DNA of 64,000 bases from Piper betle (GCA_033002965.1 JAURVB010004714.1:1-64000); one strand, 5' to 3'. Positions 1-12,500 are shown, counted from the stretch's first letter. Translations and numbers: made by a program. The notes: generated by a model from the sequence alone, not told the origin.

Positions 1-260
1 CCCTTGGGGGGAGGTGTGGGTTGGGGGAGAAAGGGGTGAGGCTACGGCGGGGACGGGGGAGGTGGGCGGCATGGGGTGGAGGAGATCTGGCGGGGGGGGG
101 TGGTGGTGGAGAGAGATGGGAAAAGGTAGAAAATAATGAGGGGTAATTTAAGTAATAAAAATTGACACGATTCTTACTCGAGTTAAGAATAATAAAATAA
201 ATCCTAAAAATACAAAATAAAATGTAATAAAATAAAATACAACAAAAAATTGTCTAATAA
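1..260. repeat. Diverged partial relative of the AATCGG hAT-like family
   Basis: The window opens in a G-rich, CpG-bearing stretch that passes into AT-rich DNA through a motif at 162-186 matching 21 of 25 positions of the palindrome shared by the three complete elements further on. The order (GC core, 'taat' spacer, palindrome, 'aataataa', AT-rich arm) is the same as in the copies at 26650 and 54618. The left part lies outside the window, and no terminal repeat is seen on the right. The relationship is inferred from order and motif only. Confidence 0.5.
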
Positions 261-1111
261 AGTGTTTTAGAATGATGCAGGGGACATGAGGAGGAGATCA
301 ATGACCAATTTTGATTGATTCAAGTGAACCGATTTGTGCTTGATTTTTAATTAATCGGTTCGATTCAATAACTCCATTCAAATCTAATTCAACGTCCAAT
401 TCTAATTTTTGTTACTATGGTTTTAATTAAGAGGTGAATACATAAACAATTTAGGCTATATCTAAATTCCCACCATGCACATCCCTCTCATAATACACTA
501 TGTCCTGTCACTGGGAAATACCGAAGAAGAATCAAACTTGTTTAAGCAGTTGAGGCCTTCTTCATGCTCGTACGACTAGTATTTTTATCTGGGTAAGTCT
601 AAAAATTTATCAAAATTTTCATTTGAATGAGGAGTAGTGACAGCGAGGAACTAGAATAATGGTAGGTGTTTGGTGGCACGGTGGGCATGAGGGTGGGGGT
701 GGGAGGCCTGCGGTAGCGAAGGCAACACTGGCTGACGCGGTGGCGCATGGACGACTTTTTATTTTATTTTTCAAGCCAAGCCATATAATCATTTATAATC
801 GGGACAACGGGTGACAAAGTTGAGGCCGAAGAAAGAAATTTGGTGTTTAATTTAATCTGACCGTTCGTTATTATCAGACGGTTATATATATACACACTAG
901 GACGTTAGAATGTAAATATTTTTTTAGAATGATAATTTTAATTAAAATTATTTATTTTTCATTTAGTAGTTTACATTGAATAATTATTTACGAAACTACT
1001 CATAATTACCTACCATAACTCCGCAATATAAACTATACGATAAAAAATTAACAATTATAATAAAGGTTCACATTTAAAAATAATTTATATTCTAATAATT
1101 CCGTGTGAGTA

Positions 1112-1143
<32 letters not shown>

Positions 1144-1299
1144 AGATTAAAATAAGTTACTTTGATGAAATTCCTCCAATAATAAAATACAAGTAGATTG
1201 TTGGGTGATGTCCTCCGAAGAGAGTCGCAAGCCCCTGTTCAACGTCGTCACATCGTCCTCATGTTCATGCTCCTTGCCTCTGAACTCGCTCTGACCTTA
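261..1299. other. AT-rich intergenic DNA, no gene seen
   Basis: No open frame with coding character on either strand. It contains a TA dinucleotide microsatellite at about 1111-1143. The last hundred bases flank the first hAT-like element. Confidence 0.6.
1111..1143. repeat. TA dinucleotide microsatellite
   Basis: A near-perfect run of TA/AT units interrupted once by a G near its start. It is a likely length polymorphism site. Confidence 0.85.
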
Positions 1300-1307
1300 G
1301 TATGAAC

Positions 1308-2168
1308 CATGGTTGCATAAATCGGAATCGGAATCGGAATCGGTTTTCCAGTGAATCGGAATCGGAATCGGAATCGGTCTGAATCGGCCAGGAATCGGTT
1401 CAGTTGAATCGGTCCAAATTAATTTAATCAGTTATATATAATAATTTGACAATTTATAATATAAATATATTAAAATTAAGTATTGATGTTATTTTGATAT
1501 TATTCTGTGTATTATAGTTTTTGATATTTTTAAATATTTTTAAGATTTTTTAAATTATTTCGAATTAATTATTATTTTTGACTCGAGTTAGACTCGAGTC
1601 AACTTTAATTACAAGAATGCCACCGTGCGATTTTTACCCCCCGCCGCCACCGGCGGCCCGGTCGGCGGCGAGTCTCGCGGCGGCGATGTCGGAGGATGTC
1701 GGCAGCCCGGTCGATGTCGGCAGCCCGGCCGGACGAACCGTCGGCGGCCCGGAGCCGGCGGCGGAGTCGGCGGCGATTCGTGCGTGCCCGATTCGGTCCG
1801 GCCACGGGTGGGCGGCGACGTTGCGAGGTCGGCGGCGAGGTCGGCAGCCCGGTCGGCGGCGAGCGCGGAGTCGGGGCCGCACGGCGGAGGCGGAAACCGG
1901 GCGGCGGCGGGCGGACGAGCGGCGGCGGTGTCGGGGAGCGGGTTTGATTTTAGGTTTTTAAAATCCAAATTACCATTTTACCCATGCTTAAATAATTTAA
2001 TAAAATCATACCTAGGGTATTTTGGTAATTTCTAAAAACCGATTCCGATTTAAATCGGCCGATTCCGATTCGATTTAAATCGGTCGGAATCGGCCAAATC
2101 GGATCGGCGCGACGCCGATCCGGTTTAAATCGGCCGATTCCGCACGGAATCGGCGATTTACAACACTG
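1308..2168 (+). mobile_element. hAT-like non-autonomous element, copy 1
   Basis: The element is bounded by a perfect 8-bp duplication GTATGAAC (1300-1307 and 2169-2176), the target-site length of hAT transposons. The left end reads CATGGTTGCATAAATCGG and the right end, inverted, reads CAGTGTTGTAAATCGCCG, so the termini are imperfect inverted repeats. Both subterminal regions are packed with AATCGG/CCGATT units. Between them lie an AT-rich arm (about 1420-1577), a palindrome (1578-1602) and a CpG-rich core (about 1618-1945). No transposase frame exists; the core ORFs are low-complexity translations of GC repeats. hAT assignment rests on termini and duplication length. Confidence 0.85.
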
Positions 2169-2176
2169 GTATGAAC

Positions 2177-3378
2177 GATTATTGCTGGTTATGGGCATAG
2201 CGGGGCTGTGCTTACTGTGATCATGGGTCAGCCGATTGTTAGTTCGAAGAGTTGGGCAAAGTTTGGTTCGGGTCAAAGAAAGGTGTCCAATTGGTTCGGA
2301 TTTGTAATTTTGGGGCTAAATAAACAAATATTTAGGTTAGACTTAATGGCTCCATGAGATGTGAAGAAAAGCTTAAGAAATGCAGTGTTTTGTTAAACTT
2401 AATTTGAACTCGAAATTAGAGGTAGACTGCACTATAATTTTATAATAATATTCAATTTAATTGTAATTATTACTTCGAATATTGTTGTCCATTGGATATG
2501 TATCATATATTGACAATATATAATATATTAAAAAACATATTAGTTTTTAAAATAAAAACTCTAATTTTTTACTATGGACCGGAAATCCTTTAAATAATAA
2601 GCGAGTTTGAACTAAATAGAACCATCAAATACTTGGTTAAATATATTTTAAATTATATAAAAATATAGTTTTGAAGTTAGTTCGTACTTAAGTTTAATGG
2701 CTATTTGCATTTGAATTGAGTTCAAATAACCCAAAATTATTTCTGATATAATTTAATTCAAATAAACAAAATCTAAAATTAAATTTATTTGACACATCTA
2801 GTTTCAATTTGAATAATTATTAATTAAAAAACTCATGTTATGTTCATTGCCAAAATTTTCTCAATTTTTCTCGCCTCAAATTGACTCATTGAATTAACTA
2901 TCTCATAGATCATATTTACCTGTCAAATTTTTAAGTCTATCAAAGTCAAGGCGGGGAAAATTTTGGTGTCGAAATTAGTTCCATTAAATCAAATTTTAAA
3001 TCCAATTTTGATTCAATTACAACTCGAGTTTAATCAAGTTATCGTGCTCGTAGTTTTTTATGTTGTATTATATTATTCAGTTATACTTTTGTACCTATGT
3101 GCCTTAAAATTTAGTATATTTTAAACTTCTCTACCGTTTTAATTCATACCCATTTCTAAATCTAAAAATTTCACGAAATACATTTTTTTAAATATCACAT
3201 TATTTAACTGATATTTAATTAAATATCAATGATAAAATATGTTTTTAATATTTAACAAAATATTTAATTTATAATTTTAGAATTTAATTTATAGTTTTAT
3301 AATTTAATTTATAATTTTATAATTCAGTTAAAAATGTACTCTACTAAGAATTCATGCTGCTTATAATCTAGTTTAATC
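2177..3378. other. AT-rich intergenic DNA, no gene seen
   Basis: Long A/T-rich stretch with no credible coding frame. The final part leads into the probable promoter of the downstream RNA-binding protein gene. Confidence 0.6.
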
Positions 3379-4272
3379 TCAGCTATAAGTCCCACTCAAA
3401 ATCCACCTCCAGTCCAGCCACTCCCAAACCAAGGGTCCACCGTCTAAGCTCGGACTTAACCATGGCCGAAAGACCATTAGACGATGGAAAGATGGCAGAT
3501 TTAGATAAGGCGTTGAGGTTTTAGATTGGATTTCGACGTCCAAAGATTTGGTCTTTGATCCTTCCTCCCCACCCCCCTTCCCGGATTGTTGGTAGTTTCC
3601 AGCTCTTGAGCTCCTTCTCAATCTGCGATTGCTTGTTTTTCTCTAGTGAGTAAAAATACCCTGATCGATAATTATGTACGGTGGTAAATGTTCCTCTTTT
3701 TTATGTTTCTACTAGGTGTGCTGAAATTGGTGAGTGTTTTTATTTTTTGGGAGTTGTTTAGCTGTTTTTCTTTGTTGTTTGTTGGTGAATATTTTGTGAT
3801 GATGTGAGTGGTTGAGTTGCTGATCAGAAGGGTGATTGTTGTTGATGGTTCTAAGGGAGGAGGAATTAGGGGGTCGGTCTAAGAAGACTATGTTTGATTT
3901 GGTAATCTTTGGAAATTTGGAAGCTTGTGTGGAGATTAGGCTGATGTGAAGTGTGGGTAGATCCCCAAATTCTGCTTTTGAGGCATGATGGTGTTGGGAA
4001 ATGGCTTGAATAATAAAAGTTAGGGTTATCCATTGTTGTGTTATTGAATAGATGCCAAATTCTTGAAGATTTTCTATGTATAGATATGAGTCGCTTCATG
4101 TGAATTTACTTATGCTGTGCTTATGGTTTTTGTGTTGGTTGAGTTGTTTTTTTTATAGCTTCGCTGGTATTGTGCATGATTGGTAGGCTATTTGTTTTCT
4201 TACCTGTTGCATATCAGTTTTGTTAGGTTTTTTGAGCATAGCCGACTGTCAGATCTTCTTGTACTTGTTAAT

Positions 4273-6186
4273 ATGGATCCTAATGCCGAAGAACAGTTGG
4301 ACTATGGAGATGATGAGCATGGTGGAAGTCATAAATTGCAACATCAGGGCAGCGCTATCTCTGCGTTGGCAGATGAAGAGCTGATTGGCGAAGATGATGA
4401 GTATGATGACTTGTACAATGATGTGAACGTTGGTGAAGGATTTATGCAGACGCTGCAACGTCAAAATGAAATGTCTGTTCCTGTGCGCCATGATAATGGA
4501 CCCCAAGGTCAGAATGATGATGCACCTGGGATGCGCTTCTCTGGTCCTCCCACTTCACAGAACGTGAGCATTCCTGGAGTTGGTGCAGATGGAAAGGGTT
4601 CTAATGAAACACATGCTGGTTTTCACCAAGTGGAGCAGAAAATGGGTTCGTATGCACCTGCTCAAAATATTGGTGGTAGAACTGGCATGGGAGTAGCTAG
4701 TGAGCCTCACTTAGAAAATCAAAATTTTAGAGGTGCTGCACCACCTCCCTCTAAAATCGGAATTGATCCTGGTCAGGCACCTAATAGATTTGTTGGAGGG
4801 CCCTCTTCTTTTGCCGATTCAAATATTCAGAGTGGGCCTCCAGTACCAAATCATTCTGCAGTATCCATGAACCGACCTATTGTAAACGAAAACTCTTCCA
4901 AGCCTGTTTCGAACTCAGTTGAAAATGGTACGACTATGCTTTTTGTTGGGGAATTGCATTGGTGGACAACTGATGCTGAACTTGAGAGTGCATTGTCACA
5001 GTATGGGAGGGTGAAGGAAATAAAGTTTTTTGATGAAAGGGCCAGTGGGAAATCAAAGGGTTATTGTCAGGTTGAGTTCTACGAAGCCTCAGCTGCTGCA
5101 GCTTGCAAGGAAAGTATGAATGGGCATCTATTTAATGGTCGTGCTTGTGTTGTTGCATTTGCATCGCCCCAGACTCTAAAGCAAATGGGTGCTGCTTACC
5201 TTAACAAAACTCAAGCACAAGGTCAGTCACAGGGGAGGAGGCCATTAAATGATGGAAATGGGAGAGGTGGTGGTATGGATTATCAAAGTGGTGATGGAGG
5301 TAGGAATTTCGGAAAGACTGGTTGGGGAAGAGGTGGTCAGGGATTTGGGAATCGTGGTCAAGGCGGTGGACCTATGCGAGGAAGGGGATCAATGGGAGGT
5401 AGAGGAATGACTGGGGGTAATAATGGAATGGGAAGTGGAGCTTCTGGTGGAGGTCCTTATGGTCAAGGCATTGCAGGTCCCGGGCTGGGTGGTCCAGCTG
5501 GTGGAATGATTCATCCTCAAAGCATGATGGGTGCTGGCTTTGATCCCACATACATGGGCCGAGCTGCTGGGTTTGGAGGATTTGCAGGTCCTACTTTTCC
5601 AGGTATGATGCCTTCTTTTCCAGTTATGAATACTGTCGCTCTTCCTGGTGTTGCACCACATGTGAACCCAGCCTTCTTTGGGCGCGGAATGTCCAATGGA
5701 ATGGGGATGATGGCAGGACCAGGCATGGATGGCCACATGGGGATGTGGAATGATCCAAACATGGCTGGGTGGGGAAATGACGAACATGGACGAAGAACTA
5801 GAGAGTCAAGTTATGGTGGTGATGATGGGGCATCTGAGCATGGTTATGGGGATGCCACCAATGAAAGAGGTGGAAGGACTAGTGCTTCTCGGGAAAGGGA
5901 AAGAACATCTGAGCGTGATTGGTCAGGGAGCTCTGAAAGAAGGCACCGTGATGAGCGGGACATTGATAGAGATAGATCTGAACGTGAACGATATCGTGAG
6001 GAAAAAGATGGATATAGAGATCATCATAGGTCCAGGGATCGGGATTGGGACAATGAAGATAACTGGGACAAGAACCATTCATCTTCTCGTTCTCGCAGCA
6101 AGTCCCGTGTTGTTCAGGAGGATGAACACAGGTCTCGAACCAGGGATGCAGATTATGGTAAAAGACGCCGTGGACCGTCTGAATGA
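4273..6186 (+). CDS. CFIm68/CPSF6-like RNA-binding protein with one RRM
   Basis: A single coding exon of 637 residues. The start is the ATG at 4273 (MDPNAEEQ); the open frame runs further upstream but has no earlier ATG. An acidic N-terminus is followed by a long linker, then one RRM at about residues 220-300 with RNP2 LFVGEL and RNP1 KGYCQVEF. The stretch LHWWTTDAELE is characteristic of the CFIm68/CFIm59 type. Next come Gly/Arg/Met-rich low-complexity sequence and a C-terminal RD/ER/RS tail (RSRSKSR). In that family the protein joins the CFIm25 dimer to choose poly(A) sites in the nucleus. A 5' UTR intron is likely (donor GT at 3646, acceptor AG ending 4252). Conserved splice sites after the stop suggest 3' UTR introns. 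Confidence 0.88.
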   Translation: MDPNAEEQLDYGDDEHGGSHKLQHQGSAISALADEELIGEDDEYDDLYNDVNVGEGFMQTLQRQNEMSVPVRHDNGPQGQNDDAPGMRFSGPPTSQNVSIPGVGADGKGSNETHAGFHQVEQKMGSYAPAQNIGGRTGMGVASEPHLENQNFRGAAPPPSKIGIDPGQAPNRFVGGPSSFADSNIQSGPPVPNHSAVSMNRPIVNENSSKPVSNSVENGTTMLFVGELHWWTTDAELESALSQYGRVKEIKFFDERASGKSKGYCQVEFYEASAAAACKESMNGHLFNGRACVVAFASPQTLKQMGAAYLNKTQAQGQSQGRRPLNDGNGRGGGMDYQSGDGGRNFGKTGWGRGGQGFGNRGQGGGPMRGRGSMGGRGMTGGNNGMGSGASGGGPYGQGIAGPGLGGPAGGMIHPQSMMGAGFDPTYMGRAAGFGGFAGPTFPGMMPSFPVMNTVALPGVAPHVNPAFFGRGMSNGMGMMAGPGMDGHMGMWNDPNMAGWGNDEHGRRTRESSYGGDDGASEHGYGDATNERGGRTSASRERERTSERDWSGSSERRHRDERDIDRDRSERERYREEKDGYRDHHRSRDRDWDNEDNWDKNHSSSRSRSKSRVVQEDEHRSRTRDADYGKRRRGPSE

Positions 6187-8700
6187 CCTCATGGCCATGC
6201 CAAACAAATTGACGTGACGGTTTGCCCATTACATGCTGGGCCACATCAACACCTAATGGGGATGACCACTTGGTAGGATGTGGATCCAAGATGAAGGAAA
6301 GTAAGTATGTTTGTTGTGCTAGAGGAACTTATTTATTTCTCTCTTTGTTTTATTCCATTTGGCAGAACAACACTCTAGACAGCTATATGTTACGGGTTTG
6401 AAACAGTTTTTATTTTTCCTCTGAATTGTTGTAGTCTTATCTTGAGATTAATTCTGTTGATGCAATTGTTGCGTGGTGTGGCACTCCATTGCTTTCTGAT
6501 TCTATAACTTTAGGGTCAATTGTTGTCAACATATGTGTCACTGGTAACCAGTGAGTATATTTTTTTTGCTTAATAACAACAGCCAATATATACTTTTTAT
6601 TGTGGACGAAACAGTCTTCTTGTTCTTTGTAAAATCTGTATGGATAAGTTTGTTTGAAGATTTGAACTGCCACTATAATTTTCTTGTTTTTCCTTTTCCA
6701 TGGTCCAATCTCTGTGTAGGCATGTTGAATATACTGAACTTGATTCTAGTAACGTGTCATCTATATCGAGTGAGATCCTTAATTTGTCTGTTGTATTTTG
6801 TGATCAGTGAGAAAGATATAAAAATCTGATTGCTGTTTTCCTGCTTTGTCATTGTATATGACTGGTGTGCAATGATTCGAGTCTTAGTTTAACTCCAGTT
6901 TGGAGGGCTTTACTGTGACGAGTTTTTCTTGGTGCTCTGTTTCATTTTGTGGACAAAAGGCTGAGTTTGCATAGCTGAAGCAGGCCTCATCTAGTTTTTA
7001 TTATCATGTGTTCTGAGCTAACTTAGAGTTATATCCTTGCTTATTTCTGACTAAATTTAGAAAAGTAATAAAATGTTATCTTTTCTTCTAGAATAAAGCA
7101 ATATCCTGCTAACCGAAAATCCGGTTTGACTTTGCCTGAACACCACCATGAAACAGGGTATGAACTTGGCTGTAGAAGCTAAGTGTTCTATGAATTGCCT
7201 CTTTCTTGGTCCATGCTACCGTGTTCTTGTGGCCTGTTGTTACAAATCACAGTGACTAGAATAGATAAGGTATTCCAGATGAAATAAGACAGGAAAGTAA
7301 TTTTTTCTTGGTTGAGCATATAATGTGGCTCGTTGGAATAAGTGGATTTGTATTTTTTCTGTATTACATAAAGTGGGTAGCTTATATCTGTTACCATCTC
7401 TATTTAATTAATGGCCTTAATTAAATAGTTTTTGACGCAATTTTTTCTATTCTTTTACGACAATGTGTGCAGGGAGCTAAATGACTCAAATGGATGCCTT
7501 AAAATTCTGATCTAATCAGATGATGAGTTTATTTGGCTTGCATGTACTCTTGTCCGATGTGTACTTTATGGGCCTTATTTTATGTCTAAGCAAAGAAGCA
7601 TTTGGAATGTGCCTTTCTTTCCTCAAGTAGTGAATCTGAGCCCTTCTCTTCTTGCCTTTCCAAAACTCTAAAGCCTTGCTTCCTTTTAGCTATGATACTT
7701 CACATCTTTTGATGTAACATATGAGGGTTGTGTCCTCCCATTTGTATCTCCTAAATTAAGTCAGGGATTTGCTCTTTGTTTTGCCAAATATCAGGTGTTT
7801 TGGCTACTATTGCACTGCTGGGTTTTCTTGACTTGATCATTATAATGTACTGCTTCTTTTTCTGATATGTATCATTTTGAAACAGAAATCAGTCTATTAT
7901 GTAAAGATGATGACAAGCGGATTTTTGTATGTATTGTTGGTTCTTTCATGTACACCTTTTTGTTGTATAGACCTTTGTATCTGCTTGGTCCTTCATCTGT
8001 ATCTGAAGACAGAGTGATGGTTGCTTTCTTTTGTTTCCTTTTGGAATTTTTTGGTACACCATCACAATATGAGGAGCAGAAGAGTAACTGTGCGTGGTGG
8101 CTTTAATTTTCCTCTGTTGTGAGTTTACTTTGATGTATGAATGATCAAGTTATGAAAATGAGGCATGCATACTGAGGATGTGATCAACTGAATTTCAATT
8201 TGTAGCATGCTTGTATCATCAAGCCAGAGGTCCCTGTCACTGTAAGACTGGCTATAAACTGTGGAAAACTTGATTTAATCATTTCGGAGAAGCTAACATT
8301 TTTGTCCTGATTGCCACTAACTTCTGTCAAATTTTCTTGTCATTCCTTTTTGAGCTCGTTTATGTTTAGCTTTTTATAGGGGGTGAGTGTAGAACCCTTA
8401 TCTAACTATGCGGGAGATTCATATGGTCTCATTTGCCTGTATTGTTCTTGTTGTGAATTATTTGTGTCTTCTCTCTTTTTGGTTATGTTTTCATGCATGA
8501 GCACGCTATTGCTTGCTTTTTTACTCCAGGGGTGGTTATTTTGCCATCGGTTCTCTATTTGGAGTTGTCAATGGTTGGATGTTAAATCGAAAATTTCTAA
8601 TATCTTATTGACAAGAGAGATTCAATTTGTGTTAGGTTCTTATATCTCACTGTGAATGAAACATATTGTGCTAATTTCTCAGAAGACATTGTTTCTGTTG
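6187..8700 (+). other. Probable spliced 3' UTR / downstream non-coding region
   Basis: No protein-coding frame of note. A strong donor (GTAAGTATG) lies at 6301, 114 nt after the stop. A pyrimidine-rich acceptor ends at 7091, a donor at 7158 and an acceptor at 7472, outlining a small exon 7092-7157. These sites would form introns in the 3' UTR of the preceding gene. The rest is U-rich intron-like sequence. Inferred from splice consensus only. Confidence 0.4.
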
Positions 8701-9456
8701 GTTGAAATCTGTAAAGAGTCAAGTTCGAAGAGTTGAGTTATAAATATTTAAGGAGGCGATCATATTTACGCGTCCCAACTCTTACTGATTAAAACCTCGT
8801 CACTCAGTTGCTCGTACCTTCTCTCTTTTCGACAAGGTAGGTTTGTAAGGTATCATCACGTCCATTAGACAGTTCATTAATTAAGTCTCTTAAACGTATA
8901 CATTCAAAAACTTTCTATAATATCTGTTTATTTGTTTTATATTTATAATTGAACAAATGTTTGCAGACATTAAACGCGTCATTAGTTATCCTTTGCAGAT
9001 ATTTATAACTGAACAGCAGCAGAAGTACCCAACGTCCCGAAGGCCAAAATGTTATCGCTACACCCAAGTCATAATTTTATGGCATACTTGAAAAAAAATC
9101 GCATCATAATAAACTAAGAAATTTACTCCACAAACCCTATAATATCAAAAGCGAATCTCATTTAACAGCAGATTTAGGACATGATCAACAGCTCCCAGAA
9201 ACAGTAAACAATCCCTCTTAACCAAAGTAGTTACAAATCCCCGATACATCAACCTCTATAATTCCCAGTCCACAAGCGCAAGCTGGTTAACTAGTTTAAC
9301 TTCCAATCACTAACCAACCCTGATACAAAAGCTCCTGCTCACGTATCGTCTTCAACCCGTTGCAACCGTCCCATGCATGCATGCAAAGCAGCTCCTACGT
9401 AACGGCCTCCAACTCGTTTTCTATACCAACCTGCGACTAGGTCTCTCCTTCCACCT
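8701..9456. other. Intergenic region, no gene seen
   Basis: No coding frame. It holds the upstream region of the AGP-like gene. Confidence 0.5.
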
Positions 9457-9463
9457 TATAAAT
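9457..9463 (+). promoter_or_regulatory. TATA box of the AGP-like gene
   Basis: TATAAAT lies about 110 bp upstream of the first ATG, with a C-rich leader between. Spacing fits a transcription start near 9490. Confidence 0.55.
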
Positions 9464-9567
9464 CCAAACTTCCCAATTGCACCACCATCACCAACCCCCG
9501 TCCTCCCCCTATCCTCCATCTCCGGCCAGCTTCCACCTCCGATCTTGCACCGGCCAGGTGATCTCCG

Positions 9568-10190
9568 ATGGCGCCGTCGGCCATGAGGTTGGCCGTCTTG
9601 GCTCTCGTCTTCGCCGCCGCCGCTGCCAGTGCATCCGAACCCTCCATGGAGGACGTGATCCTCGGCAAAACTCGCTCGCCGACTTCCCCAGGGCCAACGT
9701 CGACTACGAATCCTTGCCGCCGGTGTCCTTCGACGACTACGTTAACATCTTCAAAGACTCGCCCAACAACGACTTCGTGCTCCCAAGTGACTCCGGCGGC
9801 GGAGACGGTCTCGGTTTCCCCTTCGGCGACACCACCGGCGCCAGCGCCGGCGCGCCAGCCCCCGCTCCCGCCGTCGGAGAGGTCACCGGCAGTGCCCCCG
9901 CCGTCGCTATCAGCACGCAGCCGCCGGAGACTCCTGCCGCCAAACCACCTTCCGGGAGTGGGGGAGAGTCCGTCGAGGTGCAGCCGCCGTCGCCGCCAGC
10001 TCCCGGGGCAGGCAGCGACGTCTCCGACCTCGTCCCCTCCTACGGCGCGTATGGGCCTGATCAGGCGGCGCAGGCACCGGGTCCGGCTGTTGAGGATGAT
10101 CTTCACGTCGGCGGTGCGTCCGCCGGCGTGGTCTCAGCAGGAGCTGTTGTGGCCGCTTTGCTTGCGGGCGCGGTGGCCGTTGTATGTTAA
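9568..10190 (+). CDS. AGP-like, probably GPI-anchored cell-surface protein; frame broken once
   Basis: The first ATG (9568; a second in-frame one is at 9583) begins a signal peptide (MRLAVLALVFAAAAASA). The mature part starts with an acidic segment containing FDDYVNIFKDSPNNDF, then Pro/Ala/Gly/Ser-rich sequence with AP, TP and PP dipeptides typical of hydroxyproline-glycosylated arabinogalactan proteins. It ends in a small-residue-rich hydrophobic tail (ASAGVVSAGAVVAALL) typical of a GPI signal. The signal peptide and the rest lie in different frames: the shift falls at the A4 run 9667-9670, and one more base there makes a 624-nt CDS (207 residues). The frame break is probably a base-calling loss. 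No named family was recognised beyond AGP-like. Confidence 0.65.
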
Positions 10191-12307
10191 TTTGGGGCAT
10201 GCATAAGTGATGATAGCTAATTGGTTTGTGTGATATTATATTGTTCATGTTGATCAAGTATGGTTTGAAAAGAAACAAAAAAATTGGACGATGTATAATG
10301 TTGGGTCTGGGAGTGTGGATTATAACATGCATGCATTGAATTGGAATATAAACCTTGGGACAATTGTGTTGGATGGTACGTTCAATGATGAAAGTTGTAA
10401 GTTTTTCCAGTCGAAATATATATTATCAATATTCGACCTTAGGACGTGAAATGTGAGCCTTCCATCCCATGTAGTTTGCTTGTCTATCCAGCGGGGATAT
10501 TAGTTCTGATGTTTGAGTGTTTGAATAATCTTAACATAATAATTAATTGGGGGAAAAAATCGCTCATCCCTTGAGGGATGCCGTATGTCCGCACCATTGA
10601 TGATCGGGATAATCGACATAAGGACGCACAACGACGCTCCTGGGCTCTCCAAATCCCACTAATGAATTGATACATAAAGATGGGAGGGAAACCAAGGGAT
10701 GGATGAGATATATATAGACTAATTTAAGAAGATTACATAGCAGCATTGTATACAACATGCATGGGAATTTGGCTCCATATACCTCGTGCTAGCTCCCTTC
10801 CTTTCGAAAGGTTCTTATATATGGAGTCTTAATTTTATCATGCATGTAATATTATGAAAATTGTGTATTTCATACCTTGAAAAAAAATAAAATAACTTGG
10901 GTACAACATATAGGTTTAGCATTTGACTCGCCAGTGGTCATGATAACCATTAATATATAGTTACATTTTACATGAGGGCTGCGTAGGTGCAGTACGTAGC
11001 AAGCTTTTCTCTGTCGATTAAGAGCAGAAAGGTAAAGAGTGAAGCAAATGCCGAACTAGCAAGCTTTTAAGAAGCTAACTACGGTGGATGTCATTAGGAT
11101 TCATTCCCTGTATTCAGATCACGTAAGCTAGCTCACCATATAGACTTGGGCACTTGGAAATTTTCTTCAACTTTGGGCATGCGTCACCTTGAAACACAGC
11201 ATTCGTATTAAATATTGATTAATTCGAAGGTCTTGCAGTATTCATTCTAACAGGAAATGGCTAAATATGCAGGCTACATGGTATGGTATTGAAATAAGCA
11301 GTTCATGATTTAACTGGTAGAAGCTGGAGTGACTGTACTACTAATTACTTGTTCAGAATGCTGTTTTGCTGCAGCAGTGAGAGACTCTTGTAAATGAGAT
11401 CTTGAAACGATTTTGGCTATTGACTCCCTCCCAGCAAGCTCCTCAAATTGGATCTCTGTATTTAAGAGTTTTAAGACTCTTCAGACGTCGTCGTTGAGAG
11501 TTGATGAGACGGCTTTTACTTCACGTCAAAGCACTCAGATCCGGATGATCAGTCCTTCGCAGATAGCTAGCTACTCAAGTCTGATCTCCGAAGGGCAACA
11601 CTGGTTCCTATTGTTAATTAATCTCTTTAACTGTGTCGACTCGTGCGTTGAGGGCTTAGTTGTTTGTTTGTCTACGTCGATCTTCACCGTCTTGGTTGTT
11701 GCCTCTTGGATTATAGAGGCTGTCTTTTTTCGCATGCCATCTTTGATTCTTGTACATGGGGGACGTAGCTTTGTTAATGTCTGCTTGCCTGCAAGTTCTA
11801 AATTTCTGCTTATCGACGAAATACATTAGAATTATATATCTGGGTTTCTGGGTAGTGTATATAAACATCTAAACATAACATATAAATCATCAAACTTGCA
11901 ATTACACATCGACGATGTTTGTGATTTAACACTTCGGTTGTGGATAAAGCCGCTTAGGAAAAACAAAATAGTGGGATAATTACGTATAATTACTAGCTAG
12001 CTGCGTTCTCATAATAAATCTTCCCAAAAATGAAGTCAAAACTGGGATGGACATGAGCACATTCCTATGCCGGAATTGCATGGTGGATGTCCATCAAGTC
12101 CTAGGCAGGCCATATTTTCATCGTTCTTCTTCTTCTCCAAGCGCTAACAATTCAGAGCTTTCAATTAGTAAAGAAGAGAAGGCAATTAGGCACCTCTCAA
12201 ATCAAGGTATTATGGGCAAAACATTAGGAAAATATCTATGATATGATTTTAAATTACCCCAGTCAAATAGGATCAGATTGTAATTTTTCTATTAGACAAT
12301 AAATTTT
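10191..12307. other. Intergenic region, no supported gene
   Basis: Several ORFs of 60-140 codons occur (for example 11413-11829) but they lack ATG starts or recognisable features. The sequence is mixed and AT-rich. Confidence 0.5.
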
Positions 12308-12500
12308 CAAAGAATAAAATAATAATATTAATTTCATATGAGATGATATTTAATTTTTAAAGTATTTTTATTTGAAATTGTTTTTGAGTGTGTTGGTCCA
12401 ATTCTTGAATTTTTATTTTTATTATTAAAATCAATACGACAATGATCCTACAGAGGCCCACCATGCATGAAATGGGGCCCAGTAGGCCCATTGCTCCAAC
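12308..12500 (+). repeat. Promoter-proximal direct repeat, copy 1
   Basis: About 190 bp recurring some 430 bp downstream (12739-12921). Shared landmarks in order are an AT-rich 'aataatattaatttcat', 'attgtttttgag', 'gtccaattctt', 'atttttattattaaaatcaat', and a GC block with AGGCCCACC, ATGGGGCCCA and GGCCCATTG. These GGCCCA/TGGGCC motifs resemble site II/TCP-type elements of plant housekeeping promoters. Confidence 0.8.

Noticed and set aside
1578..2276. Overlapping Arg/Gly/Pro-rich ORFs on both strands
   Set aside because: They are translations of the CpG-rich core of hAT-like copy 1 in several frames at once, without ATG starts in most cases, and no frame is conserved in the other copies.
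11413..11829. 138-codon ORF
   Set aside because: Starts at TTG, contains no domain or targeting signal, and has no supporting splice or promoter features.
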